Below the pieces are notes generated by a model that saw nothing but the letters and a program-made list of their open reading frames with translations, ran no database searches and was not told where the DNA came from. DNA of 8,467 nt from Chloroflexi bacterium RBG_13_51_52 (lineage in GTDB: Bacteria; Chloroflexota; Dehalococcoidia; Dehalococcoidales; RBG-16-60-22): the NCBI GenBank assembly GCA_001796525.1, contig MGMT01000027.1, forward strand, positions 1 to 8,467, written 5' to 3'. A program made the position numbers and the translations under genes. Below are positions 1-8,104 of this stretch, in pieces. The number at the start of each line of letters is the position of its first letter. Within the stretch, counting starts at the first letter, position 1.

Positions 1-1524
1 ACTATCCTCATTTGTTGGATTAACTAAAACCACGCCGTTTTCAAACTCCCTCATCCAGGTACCATCATTACGCTGTTGGGCGTCTCCTTTAGCCGAGCCA
101 AGGTTGGCATCATATTCAGGAAACCACCAGAGTTGACAGTGCCAAGGGACTCCACTATCAAAACCAAAGTAACCATCGTCAAGGAGAGTTAGTGCTAGTC
201 CATATCTCATCTTCTGCAATTCTATAGAAGGAAGATTTGGGTTGATGTTGTCGAATAGTTGGCCGTTGGTATCTGGAACTATCCAATGCATTCTAAAAGG
301 AGGCTCGGTTTTTTGCATGTTCCTCTGGTATATATCCCAGATTTTTGAAAAATCGTGTGTGCTCCAATCTGATGTGCCCAAGGCATTTTCCTGAAGCTGA
401 CCGTTGGCATACATAAAATAAGGTGAATTCACACTCCATTCGGCTCCAGGATTACCCATTATTATTGCTTCTGGTCCGAGTAGTTCCCGAGTTAACTTCA
501 AAATTGCAGTCATACCATTGTTATATTCACGATTAACGACGTCATTATTATCGTTAACACCATCATTATCAATATCAACATTGTTGAACCACGACCCTAC
601 GTTTTCAAATATATTATCATAAAAAACACCATCAAAAAGTCCTGAAGACATAACATCGGTATACACATAATTAGGTAGATATGTCGCCCACCCGCTGGCT
701 GGATTCATATAATAACAACCGGGTATGACATCTTCCATAAACCCTATTCGCCTTTCTTCAGGCGTCTGGTAACTCCCTGGGGCATTTCCGAAGTGTAAAT
801 ACCAATCTTCATTGGATGATTGTACTGGTCTCATTTCAGTCATATCAGACTCCCCAACCCAGATAAAAGCTAGTATTTTTATCTGTGGATTAAGTCTCTT
901 TATCTGTTGGATGGCTTTTGGCGCGTAAAGGTATAGCGGATATGGGATAGCGATAATATCCCATCTGGCGAGCGTCTTTAGGTATTCGGTTGGTTCTTCC
1001 GACGGGTCCCAGAGAAATGATAGGTAAGGAGATTTAGGAAGCCAGGCCAAATAGTAGTTACATAAGCGTGGATATGCGTCAGCCTGCTTCACCCTCAGTG
1101 TTTCGGTCAATCCGGCGACTTCGATTTCGTATAAGCCGGAAGAGTCCTTTACCAGAGTGAAAGTCACGGTTTTCGAAGCTCCCGGTGCTGCCGTAACATC
1201 CTTTACCTCTTCCTCAACGCCGTTGACAGTTAGTCCCAGCGTCTGTGATCCCTCTGTTCCCCCCGTATTCATTACCTTTACTTCAATAGAAACAGGCATT
1301 CCGGGTTCAGCTACAATTGGAGTTACATCTAGGGAAGTGACTTTAATATCAGCTGAAGTAGTATTAATCGTCGGCGTCATAGTCGTTGTTGGGGGTGTAG
1401 TTGTCGTTGTTGTTGTTTGAGTTGCCGCTGTTGTGGTGGGCGTAGCCGAGGCTGTGCAGCCCCCGAAGAGAAGAGAGACAATAATGAATAAAATAACAAT
1501 AATAAGTATTGATTTATGCATCAT
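1..1524 (-). CDS. Lipoprotein: CARDB-like domain plus GHL15-like glycoside hydrolase domain (3' end outside window)
   Basis: An uninterrupted minus-strand frame of 508 codons runs off the left edge, so the C-terminus is missing. Residues 5-22 are hydrophobic and end in a lipobox-like LFGGC, which predicts lipid attachment at C23 and an extracytoplasmic location. Residues 24-54 are a Thr/Pro-rich linker. Residues about 58-146 resemble a CARDB/Ig-like fold (EPGMPVSIEVKVMNTGG, then APGASKTVTFTL). From residue 148 the sequence looks like a TIM-barrel glycosidase of the GHL15 type: LARWDIIAIP, KILAFIWVGE, FDGVFYDN (297-304), IIMGNPGAEW, and GVVLVNPTN near the edge. D317-D328 (DIDNDGVNDNND) fits a 12-residue EF-hand or dockerin-type calcium loop. 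The start is the first of two tandem ATGs because AAGGAGG lies 9 nt upstream. The domain family is recognised by pattern only. Substrate and catalytic residues cannot be assigned. A polysaccharide or glycoconjugate role at the cell surface is inference. Confidence 0.72.
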   Translation of the reverse strand, partial: MMHKSILIIVILFIIVSLLFGGCTASATPTTTAATQTTTTTTTPPTTTMTPTINTTSADIKVTSLDVTPIVAEPGMPVSIEVKVMNTGGTEGSQTLGLTVNGVEEEVKDVTAAPGASKTVTFTLVKDSSGLYEIEVAGLTETLRVKQADAYPRLCNYYLAWLPKSPYLSFLWDPSEEPTEYLKTLARWDIIAIPYPLYLYAPKAIQQIKRLNPQIKILAFIWVGESDMTEMRPVQSSNEDWYLHFGNAPGSYQTPEERRIGFMEDVIPGCYYMNPASGWATYLPNYVYTDVMSSGLFDGVFYDNIFENVGSWFNNVDIDNDGVNDNNDVVNREYNNGMTAILKLTRELLGPEAIIMGNPGAEWSVNSPYFMYANGQLQENALGTSDWSTHDFSKIWDIYQRNMQKTEPPFRMHWIVPDTNGQLFDNINPNLPSIELQKMRYGLALTLLDDGYFGFDSGVPWHCQLWWFPEYDANLGSAKGDAQQRNDGTWMREFENGVVLVNPTNEDS

Positions 1525-1533
1525 TTTATCTCG

Positions 1534-1540
1534 CCTCCTT
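1534..1540 (-). promoter_or_regulatory. Ribosome binding site of the GHL15-like lipoprotein gene
   Basis: AAGGAGG on the minus strand, a perfect Shine-Dalgarno core, lies 9 nt before the ATG at 1524 and 12 nt before the second ATG at 1521. The spacing favours the first ATG. Confidence 0.8.
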
Positions 1541-1547
1541 TTTACAT

Positions 1548-1571
1548 AATAGTTGCTGTGTAGCAACTGTT
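1548..1571. repeat. Inverted repeat / hairpin in the 5' leader of the GHL15-like gene
   Basis: AGTTGCT (1551-1557) and AGCAACT (1562-1568) form a perfect 7-bp stem around a 4-nt loop. Flanking bases can extend it to about 10 bp with one wobble or mismatch. It lies 8 nt upstream of the Shine-Dalgarno sequence of the leftmost gene. No T run follows it on the minus strand, so it is not a convincing terminator. It could be a leader hairpin or a protein-binding palindrome. Confidence 0.45.
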
Positions 1572-1583
1572 CTATAGTTATTT

Positions 1584-1600
1584 AAGGGGCTCTACCCCTT
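1584..1600. repeat. GC-rich inverted repeat between the two lipoprotein genes
   Basis: AAGGGG (1584-1589) and CCCCTT (1595-1600) pair around a 5-nt loop. The repeat lies 55 bp downstream of the stop codon of the propeller lipoprotein gene on the minus strand. The position suits a transcription terminator, but the sequence that follows on that strand (AAATAACTATAG) has no U tract. An intrinsic terminator is therefore only weakly supported. No good sigma-70 promoter was found in the 1525-1655 gap. Confidence 0.35.
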
Positions 1601-1655
1601 TAGGCTCCCTCTCTCTTGTATACTTACCTGATTTCACAGTTTTACTGATGGCTTA

Positions 1656-3062
1656 TTATTGTGTGCCAATCCTGTCAGCTTTATAGAACCCCAGGTCTGC
1701 AATATCTTGTTGGCTAAAGGTTACGCCTTGTAGTCCGAACCTCCAAACGACTTCACCTTGAGGAGTAACTTCGACTATTTCTGTCGTCCCGGTGATTAAT
1801 GTATTGCCGTTTGGTAACCGGTCGGCATCTCTTACCGGCCAGTTTTTCTCGTTAAGTATTGTGTATTCCCAAACAATGCTACCCGTCGTTGCATCAAGCT
1901 CAATTGCTCGTTGAGGATTATCGTGGTTTGCGAACAGTATATTCCCATTCGGTTGAACTTCCGGGTCGTGTTGATGGCTGCAAATCCCTTCCCCGATAGT
2001 CCTGATAACTGCTCCTTCAGGGTCGACCTCAACCACAAAGTTAAAATTCCTAAGGCTGATGAGCGTGTTTCCATTCGATAGTCTGGATACAGCATTGGTA
2101 TGAATCCAGCCCTCGTTATAAATATTATTATAAGGTGGGGTATCAAAATAGTCTTTGGCATACCATTGCCAGACAATCTCGCCCGTTGGGTTTACCTCTG
2201 TCACCTGGGCGTCGTTCTTCTGGTCGTTCATGCCAAAAACAAAGATGGTGTTTCCGTTTGCCAGACGGTCGGCGTCATGGGAGATTTTGCTGGTAAGGTA
2301 TTGCCACGCGACTTCGCCGTTGCGGTCGATCTCATACACACCTCCCCTCACCGAAAACAAGATATTGTTGTTTGGTAGCAATTCTACATCACTCACACCA
2401 CCCAGGTTCTGTGGAACCATGTATTGCCAAACAACCTCGCCTAACATATTTACTTCTATTATCCTAGGGCTTGCAGTGTTATGGTTGTCCGCCAGTAGCG
2501 TGGTGCCAGCCCATGCCATATCAGATTGATAAACGTCCACAGCCAGGTCCGGGTCTATGGTTCCCCTGGTCATCTGAATAGGCATTGCACTTACACTGGA
2601 GACATGTGTATCTTCGTTCCCACTCTTGTCCACTGCGGTTATCGTGAGGTAATAACTCGTTCCATCCTCAAGCCCGGTCGCCTGGTATCCGCAGGTGGCA
2701 ATGTCTTTTATCTGGAAGACAGGCTGCATCCCTGTAACGTTTGTTATCTCAGCTGTGTTTATATATACATTATAATGGTCGAAGTCCTCAGCCATGCTCA
2801 TATCCCACCAGAGGTTCAATTTTCCGTCGTAAGCATTATTGGCTAATAAGCCGGTAATTGCAGGTGGAGGAGTGGTTTCGGTTGGCGTTATCGATGGACT
2901 TTGCGTAGGTGTTTGCGTTTGGGTAGGTGTCTGTGTCGGCGTTGCCGTTGTCGTTGTTTGAGTTGACGCTGTTGTAGTCGATGAAGGTGCTGATGTGCAT
3001 CCACCGAGCATTAAAGAAGCAACAACTAGTGAAATCAATATAATTAGAGAATTCCTACGCAT
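1656..3062 (-). CDS. Lipoprotein: FN3 domain plus six-bladed arylsulfotransferase-like beta-propeller
   Basis: A complete 468-residue frame. Residues 5-21 are hydrophobic and end in the lipobox LGGC (C22). Residues 23-68 are a Thr/Pro/Gln linker with PTQT repeats. Residues about 69-163 look like fibronectin type III (YNVYINT, then GTSYYLTITAVDKSGNE). From about 180 to 445 a motif pair occurs six times: a LPNGNTLI-like strand (near 186, 229, 267, 328, 370 and 416) and a GEVVWQY-like strand (208, 249, 294, 350, 394 and 436). This implies a six-bladed propeller. H262, H321 and H363/H365, with R338 seventeen residues after H321, recall the His/Arg active site of arylsulfate sulfotransferases (ASST, PF05935/PF14269 type). 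PQQ-like propellers have a similar repeat, so sulfotransfer is inference. It starts 9 nt after the stop of the upstream small gene. Its GAGG Shine-Dalgarno overlaps that TGA stop, which suggests translational coupling. Confidence 0.82.
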   Translation of the reverse strand: MRRNSLIILISLVVASLMLGGCTSAPSSTTTASTQTTTTATPTQTPTQTQTPTQSPSITPTETTPPPAITGLLANNAYDGKLNLWWDMSMAEDFDHYNVYINTAEITNVTGMQPVFQIKDIATCGYQATGLEDGTSYYLTITAVDKSGNEDTHVSSVSAMPIQMTRGTIDPDLAVDVYQSDMAWAGTTLLADNHNTASPRIIEVNMLGEVVWQYMVPQNLGGVSDVELLPNNNILFSVRGGVYEIDRNGEVAWQYLTSKISHDADRLANGNTIFVFGMNDQKNDAQVTEVNPTGEIVWQWYAKDYFDTPPYNNIYNEGWIHTNAVSRLSNGNTLISLRNFNFVVEVDPEGAVIRTIGEGICSHQHDPEVQPNGNILFANHDNPQRAIELDATTGSIVWEYTILNEKNWPVRDADRLPNGNTLITGTTEIVEVTPQGEVVWRFGLQGVTFSQQDIADLGFYKADRIGTQ

Positions 3063-3071
3063 AATATTGCC

Positions 3072-3395
3072 TCAACTTTGTGTGGTCCGTTCTTGTACAG
3101 CTCGTCTTGTTCTTACTATAAGCACTATTACTGCGAAGACTAAGACAGTACCAATTACTATTATCGCCCAAATGTATGCCGGAGATACTGAACTTTGCGT
3201 GTATGATGGCGTTTCTATTAATTGTGGATGGGTCTCATAAATTGAAGATGACTCTTTATAAGTGCCAGAAATGGTACTTGTTGTATCAGGTTGTGATGAA
3301 GGTTGCTCGGCATCATTTTGCCATAATAATATAGTAAAGAAAAGTAATGATGCTGTTAAAAAAACTAATACTATCGTCCAGGCTTTTAAACTCAT
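3072..3395 (-). CDS. Small membrane protein with two predicted membrane segments, function unknown
   Basis: 107 residues. Residues 6-25 are a hydrophobic signal or anchor segment. Residues 27-72 form a Ser/Thr/Gln-rich, probably extracytoplasmic loop. Residues about 73-94 are a second strongly hydrophobic segment, followed by a basic tail with RTRR (95-98). This gives a hairpin topology with both ends inside, or a C-terminally anchored surface peptide if the N-terminus is cleaved. I recognise no family. The start is fixed because an in-frame TAA lies two codons upstream of the ATG. It begins 24 bp after the guaA stop and ends 9 bp before the propeller lipoprotein gene, so the three are probably co-transcribed. 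A role alongside the downstream surface lipoprotein is inferred from position only. Confidence 0.65.
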   Translation of the reverse strand: MSLKAWTIVLVFLTASLLFFTILLWQNDAEQPSSQPDTTSTISGTYKESSSIYETHPQLIETPSYTQSSVSPAYIWAIIVIGTVLVFAVIVLIVRTRRAVQERTTQS

Positions 3396-3412
3396 ATTTT
3401 ATCGTTATTCTA

Positions 3413-3418
3413 CCTCCT
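3413..3418 (-). promoter_or_regulatory. Shine-Dalgarno of the small membrane protein gene, unusually distant
   Basis: AGGAGG on the minus strand sits almost directly after the guaA TGA stop (3420-3422). It is 17 nt from the ATG at 3395, longer than the usual 5-10 nt. No alternative start codon lies closer in this frame. It may serve re-initiation by ribosomes leaving guaA. Confidence 0.45.
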
Positions 3419-3419
3419 C

Positions 3420-5109
<1,690 letters not shown>

Positions 5110-5117
<8 letters not shown>

Positions 5118-5138
5118 AATGTACCATTATGCTATACT
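5110..5138 (+). promoter_or_regulatory. Extended -10 promoter of the tsa operon
   Basis: TGCTATACT (5130-5138) is an extended -10 element: TG one base before TATACT, which matches TATAAT at 5 of 6 positions. Seventeen bases upstream, TAGAAC (5110-5115) matches TTGACA at only 3 of 6, which extended -10 promoters tolerate. Transcription would start near 5145, giving a leader of about 80 nt before the tsaE ATG. The -35 region overlaps the first codons of guaA. Confidence 0.55.
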
Positions 5139-5154
5139 AATTTCAAGTGGAGAA
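5126..5154 (-). promoter_or_regulatory. Possible guaA promoter, back to back with the tsa promoter
   Basis: On the minus strand CATAAT (5131-5126) matches the -10 consensus at 5 of 6 positions. No good -35 is visible: TTCTCC at 5154-5149 is a weak match with 17-nt spacing. A start 6-9 nt downstream would fall at 5120-5117, at or next to the GTG codon. The guaA message would then be leaderless or nearly so. Confidence 0.3.
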
Positions 5155-5225
5155 TGGGTTTTTCTGAATTGAAAAATGCCTTGTTTGTAAAATAAATTTT
5201 GGTCATCGAGTCCGGTAGCTTCCGC

Positions 5226-5699
5226 ATGTGCAAATACGAGTTTTTCAGCAGCAGCCCCGCCGCCACCTTATCCCTCGGAAAGAGAATCGGGGAACGACTC
5301 CCCCAAGGCAGCGTTATCGCCCTGACCGGGGAGTTGGGCTGCGGCAAGACCTTGCTTACCCGCGGTATCTGTGACGGACTCGGCGTACCTTTACGCCAGG
5401 TCAATAGCCCCACCTTTGTGCTGGTGAATGAATATCGCGGCCGCCTGCCGGTCTTTCACATCGACCTGTATCGATTAAGCGGTATCGACGACGGTTTTGA
5501 GATAGGGATTATGGACTACTTTTCGCGGGCTGCTTCCGGCGTTATGATTATCGAGTGGGCGGAGAAAATGAGTTCGCTTCTTCCCGATGACCTTTTAAAA
5601 GTCGAGTTTGACATAATATCAGCGAGGAAACGGCGTATTGTCTTTTCCTCTTCCGCCGGCAGATTCGCCGCTATCTTTAAGGAGATTGCCAAGTCATGA
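5226..5699 (+). CDS. tsaE: tRNA t6A37 biosynthesis ATPase TsaE
   Basis: The ATPase that works with the TsaB-TsaD complex in adding threonylcarbamoyl to A37 of ANN-decoding tRNAs. From the ATG at 5226 it is 157 residues, normal for the family. Visible motifs are the Walker A GELGCGKT (35-42), SPTFVLVNEY, FHIDLYRL and IIEWAEK, all family signatures in the expected order. I prefer ATG 5226 because MCKYEFFSSSPAAT matches the usual TsaE N-terminus. An in-frame TTG at 5199 would add nine residues with no family counterpart. Neither start has a clear Shine-Dalgarno. It is the first gene of a tight operon, and its stop overlaps the tsaB start (ATGA). Confidence 0.93.
   Translation: MCKYEFFSSSPAATLSLGKRIGERLPQGSVIALTGELGCGKTLLTRGICDGLGVPLRQVNSPTFVLVNEYRGRLPVFHIDLYRLSGIDDGFEIGIMDYFSRAASGVMIIEWAEKMSSLLPDDLLKVEFDIISARKRRIVFSSSAGRFAAIFKEIAKS
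5679..5684 (+). promoter_or_regulatory. Ribosome binding site of tsaB inside tsaE
   Basis: AAGGAG within the end of tsaE, 11 nt before the tsaB ATG at 5696. Together with the ATGA overlap this points to coupled translation of tsaE and tsaB. Confidence 0.65.
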
Positions 5700-6403
5700 T
5701 AGTGCTTGGGATTGATACTTCCGGCTACATTAATGCGGTGGGCATCTGTGATGGCGAACGCGCGCTGGCGGATGCTTCTTTTCCCGCCAGGGCCGATTCT
5801 CTGGAACAGATTGTTGATAATATCGATTCTACTTTGAAAACTGCCGGATTAACTTTGAAGGATATGGAAGGGATAGGAGTTGGCTTGGGTCCGGGTTCAT
5901 GGACGGGCATCAAAGTGGGAGTAACGGTCGGGAAGATGTTGGCTTTCAGTGCGAATAAGCCTGTGGCTGGCATCCCCACCCTTGCAGCTTTGGCGTATTC
6001 CGCCCGCGATAAGTCCCCGCTGGTTTACGCTATAATCAGTGCCGGCATCAGGGACACCGTCTATGCCGCCCGCTATCGTTTCAATGGTAATGAGGTTATT
6101 CAGGAGGGGGATTACTTTACGGGTGGCATAAAAGATTTAGCCCCCCTGATAAAAGAACCGGTTCTCCTGGTTGGCACTGGAATAGATTCCTATCGCCAAG
6201 CCATCGTCGGGGAAAACGGTTCTTTAAAGATAAAAATCAGGGCATTGGAAGCTATTCCGAGCGGCGCCGCTATAGCCTGCCTGGCTGCCCGCCGACTTGA
6301 GCAGCGGAAGTCCGATAACGCCCTCTCCCTTACCCCTCTTTATCTGAAAGAGTCTACGGCTAAGGCTTTCGTTAATAAATACGCCACAAAAGGTAAGAAA
6401 TAA
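5696..6403 (+). CDS. tsaB: tRNA t6A37 biosynthesis scaffold protein TsaB
   Basis: A non-catalytic ASKHA-fold partner of TsaD that forms the core heterodimer of the threonylcarbamoyl transferase. The 235 residues are a normal length. The N-terminal phosphate-1-like strand is MIVLGIDTSG. The family motif GLGPGSWTGIKVG (63-75) and IPTLAALA (93-100) follow. The usual His-Ser of the HSExL segment is absent (ARADSLEQIV here), while the C-terminal LTPLYLKES pattern is present. It overlaps tsaE by 4 bp and stops at 6403, immediately before the tsaD ATG. No rimI gene lies between tsaB and tsaD, unlike the common order tsaE-tsaB-rimI-tsaD. The C-terminal end is Lys-rich (NKYATKGKK). Confidence 0.92.
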   Translation: MIVLGIDTSGYINAVGICDGERALADASFPARADSLEQIVDNIDSTLKTAGLTLKDMEGIGVGLGPGSWTGIKVGVTVGKMLAFSANKPVAGIPTLAALAYSARDKSPLVYAIISAGIRDTVYAARYRFNGNEVIQEGDYFTGGIKDLAPLIKEPVLLVGTGIDSYRQAIVGENGSLKIKIRALEAIPSGAAIACLAARRLEQRKSDNALSLTPLYLKESTAKAFVNKYATKGKK

Positions 6404-7411
6404 ATGCTCATATTAGGTATTGAAACGTCCTGCGATGAGACCTCGGCGGCGCTGGTGGCTGACGGTAAAACGATATTGTCCAGCACCATCGCTACCCAGC
6501 TTGATTTGCTGAAGAAATACGGCGGTGTGGTGCCGGAAGTAGCCGCCCGCCGCCATGCCGAACTTATCGGCTACGTTATCAAGGAAGCACTGGATACCGC
6601 CGGTAAAACCCTGGACGATGTTGAAGCTGTCGCCGTTACCTCCCGTCAGGGGCTTATCGGCTGCCTGATGGTCGGCGTCGCAGCTGCTAAGTCTATCAGC
6701 TATGCCAGACAGGTGCCCCTGATCGGCTTGCATCACATCGAGGGGCACATCTTCGCCAATATCTTAAGCAATCCCGACCTGCCTGTACCCCATATCTGCC
6801 TGACCGTCTCCGGCGGGCATAATATGCTGGTGCACGTTCAGAATAAGTGCCGCTACGAATTATTAGGGACGACACTGGATGACGCCGCCGGTGAGGCTTT
6901 CGATAAAATTGCCAAGTTCCTGGGTCTGGGCTTTCCCGGCGGGCCCGCTATCGATAAGTTATCGCAGCAGGGCAACCGTAAAGCTTTCAATTTCCCCCGC
7001 CCCATGATAAAGAACAAGGCGCTTGATTTTAGTTTCAGCGGCTTGAAGACCGCCGTTATTAATATGTTCAAAGCTCAAATCGCCGGCGGTGAACCTCTGC
7101 CTCTCGCCGATATCGCCGCTAGCTTTCAGGAAGCAATCGTGGACACGCTGGTTGCCAAGACCCTGCGCGCCGTCGAAGAAAAGGATTTAAAAATAGTAAG
7201 TGTCACCGGTGGTGTTTCTGCCAACAGCCGACTCCGCCAGGTTTTCACTGAAGTCTGTAAAAAGAGGGGAATTAAAGTATTTTTTCCAAAATTGTCCCTT
7301 TGCACGGATAACGCCGCTATGATTGCGGCCGCCGGATACGCTAGAATGATGCTGGGAGAAAGGTCGGATTTACGTCTCAACGTGTTTCCCAACGCTCCGC
7401 TTGGGGGATGA
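6404..7411 (+). CDS. tsaD: tRNA N6-adenosine threonylcarbamoyltransferase TsaD
   Basis: The catalytic subunit (Kae1/Gcp family). It transfers the threonylcarbamoyl group from TC-AMP to N6 of A37 in ANN-decoding tRNAs. The 335 residues are full length. Signatures in order: GIETSCDETS (5-14); the metal-ligand motif HHIEGHIFAN with H111 and H115; VSGGHN (135-140); LGTTLDDAAGEAFDK (154-168); GFPGGP (176-181); DFSFSGLKTAV (208-218); VTGGVSANSRLR (267-278); and CTDNAAMIA with D302 as the third metal ligand. All catalytic residues appear intact. The ATG directly follows the tsaB stop, with AAAAGG about 10 nt upstream inside tsaB. It ends 1 bp before the sua5 start. Confidence 0.97.
   Translation: MLILGIETSCDETSAALVADGKTILSSTIATQLDLLKKYGGVVPEVAARRHAELIGYVIKEALDTAGKTLDDVEAVAVTSRQGLIGCLMVGVAAAKSISYARQVPLIGLHHIEGHIFANILSNPDLPVPHICLTVSGGHNMLVHVQNKCRYELLGTTLDDAAGEAFDKIAKFLGLGFPGGPAIDKLSQQGNRKAFNFPRPMIKNKALDFSFSGLKTAVINMFKAQIAGGEPLPLADIAASFQEAIVDTLVAKTLRAVEEKDLKIVSVTGGVSANSRLRQVFTEVCKKRGIKVFFPKLSLCTDNAAMIAAAGYARMMLGERSDLRLNVFPNAPLGG
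7403..7408 (+). promoter_or_regulatory. Ribosome binding site that decides the tsaC/sua5 start
   Basis: GGGGGA at the very end of tsaD lies 4-5 nt before the ATG at 7413. It supports that ATG over the in-frame TTG at 7401, which overlaps this site. Confidence 0.55.
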
Positions 7412-7412
7412 T

Positions 7413-8087
7413 ATGAAGACGAAGATAGAAAAAATCGATGCCGCTAATCCCGATAATAAAGTCCTGGAACACGCCGCGAACCTGATAATGAAGGGAGAGG
7501 TTATCGTCTGTCCTACGGATACCGGCTACGCCTTCGCCGCCAACGCCCTGAACACCCGTGCCGTAGCGAAGGTCTTTCACCTGAAAGGGCGCTCTTATTC
7601 CAATCCCATCCATATCGCCGTCCAATCTATAGACGAAGCGGAAAAGTACGCCCATGTCAGCGAAGCCGTCCGCCATCTCGCGACGCATTACCTGCCAGGG
7701 GCTTTAACGCTCGTGCTGCCGAAAAAGGATGTTGTTCCCGCTGTGCTGGTAGCCGGACTCGACTCCGTTGGTGTCCGTGTCCCGGATAACCGGGTTATTT
7801 TACGTCTTGCGGAAATCACCGGCAGACCGTTGACTTCTACCAGCGCCAATGTCAGCGGCAGACCGGGGACTTACTCGATAGAAGAGGTCACCGCGCAGCT
7901 GGGAGAAAATCTACAACTGGTCGCCATGGTGCTCGACCAGGGTCCCTTGAAAATACGTGAGGTATCCACTATCGTTGATTTATCCTCCGGACCACCCCAG
8001 CTGGTCCGGCAGGGGCGTATCAGCTGGCTGGATGTCCGTGAAGCGTTAAAGATGTTTGAAAAATCTAAACAAAAAAGTCCGGAATAA
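7413..8087 (+). CDS. tsaC: L-threonylcarbamoyladenylate synthase (Sua5/YrdC/TsaC family)
   Basis: Makes threonylcarbamoyl-AMP from threonine, bicarbonate and ATP, the substrate used by TsaD. The 224 residues are the size of the single-domain TsaC form, with no C-terminal Sua5 domain. Motifs: VCPTDTGYAFA (32-42, usually PTDTVYG), the KGR triplet (58-60) followed by SNP, LPGALTLVLPK (94-104), STSANVSG (142-149, the SxN motif), STIVDL (185-190) and LVRQGRI (197-203). The ATG at 7413 is preferred because GGGGGA precedes it. A TTG at 7401 would add four residues and overlap tsaD by 11 bp. The protein ends in a Lys-rich tail. This gene completes the TsaBCDE set within one operon. Confidence 0.94.
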   Translation: MKTKIEKIDAANPDNKVLEHAANLIMKGEVIVCPTDTGYAFAANALNTRAVAKVFHLKGRSYSNPIHIAVQSIDEAEKYAHVSEAVRHLATHYLPGALTLVLPKKDVVPAVLVAGLDSVGVRVPDNRVILRLAEITGRPLTSTSANVSGRPGTYSIEEVTAQLGENLQLVAMVLDQGPLKIREVSTIVDLSSGPPQLVRQGRISWLDVREALKMFEKSKQKSPE

Positions 8088-8090
8088 AAT

Positions 8091-8096
8091 AGGAGG
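8091..8096 (+). promoter_or_regulatory. Ribosome binding site of rpiB
   Basis: A perfect AGGAGG is followed after 8 nt by the GTG at 8105. It fixes GTG as the start, and no in-frame ATG gives a family-like N-terminus. Confidence 0.85.
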
Positions 8097-8104
8097 TCTT
8101 TTCC

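Noticed and set aside
1157..1420. Plus-strand frame ending in a Val/Gly run
   Set aside because: The valine run is simply the reverse of the Thr-rich linker and CARDB-coding sequence of the minus-strand lipoprotein, so it is not a gene.
2881..2990. Possible tandem DNA repeat or microsatellite
   Set aside because: The repetition follows from codons for a Thr/Pro/Gln linker in a lipoprotein. The units are irregular and show no array structure.
5199..5225. Longer tsaE form starting at TTG 5199
   Set aside because: No Shine-Dalgarno is present, and the nine extra residues have no counterpart in TsaE. ATG 5226 gives the normal family N-terminus.
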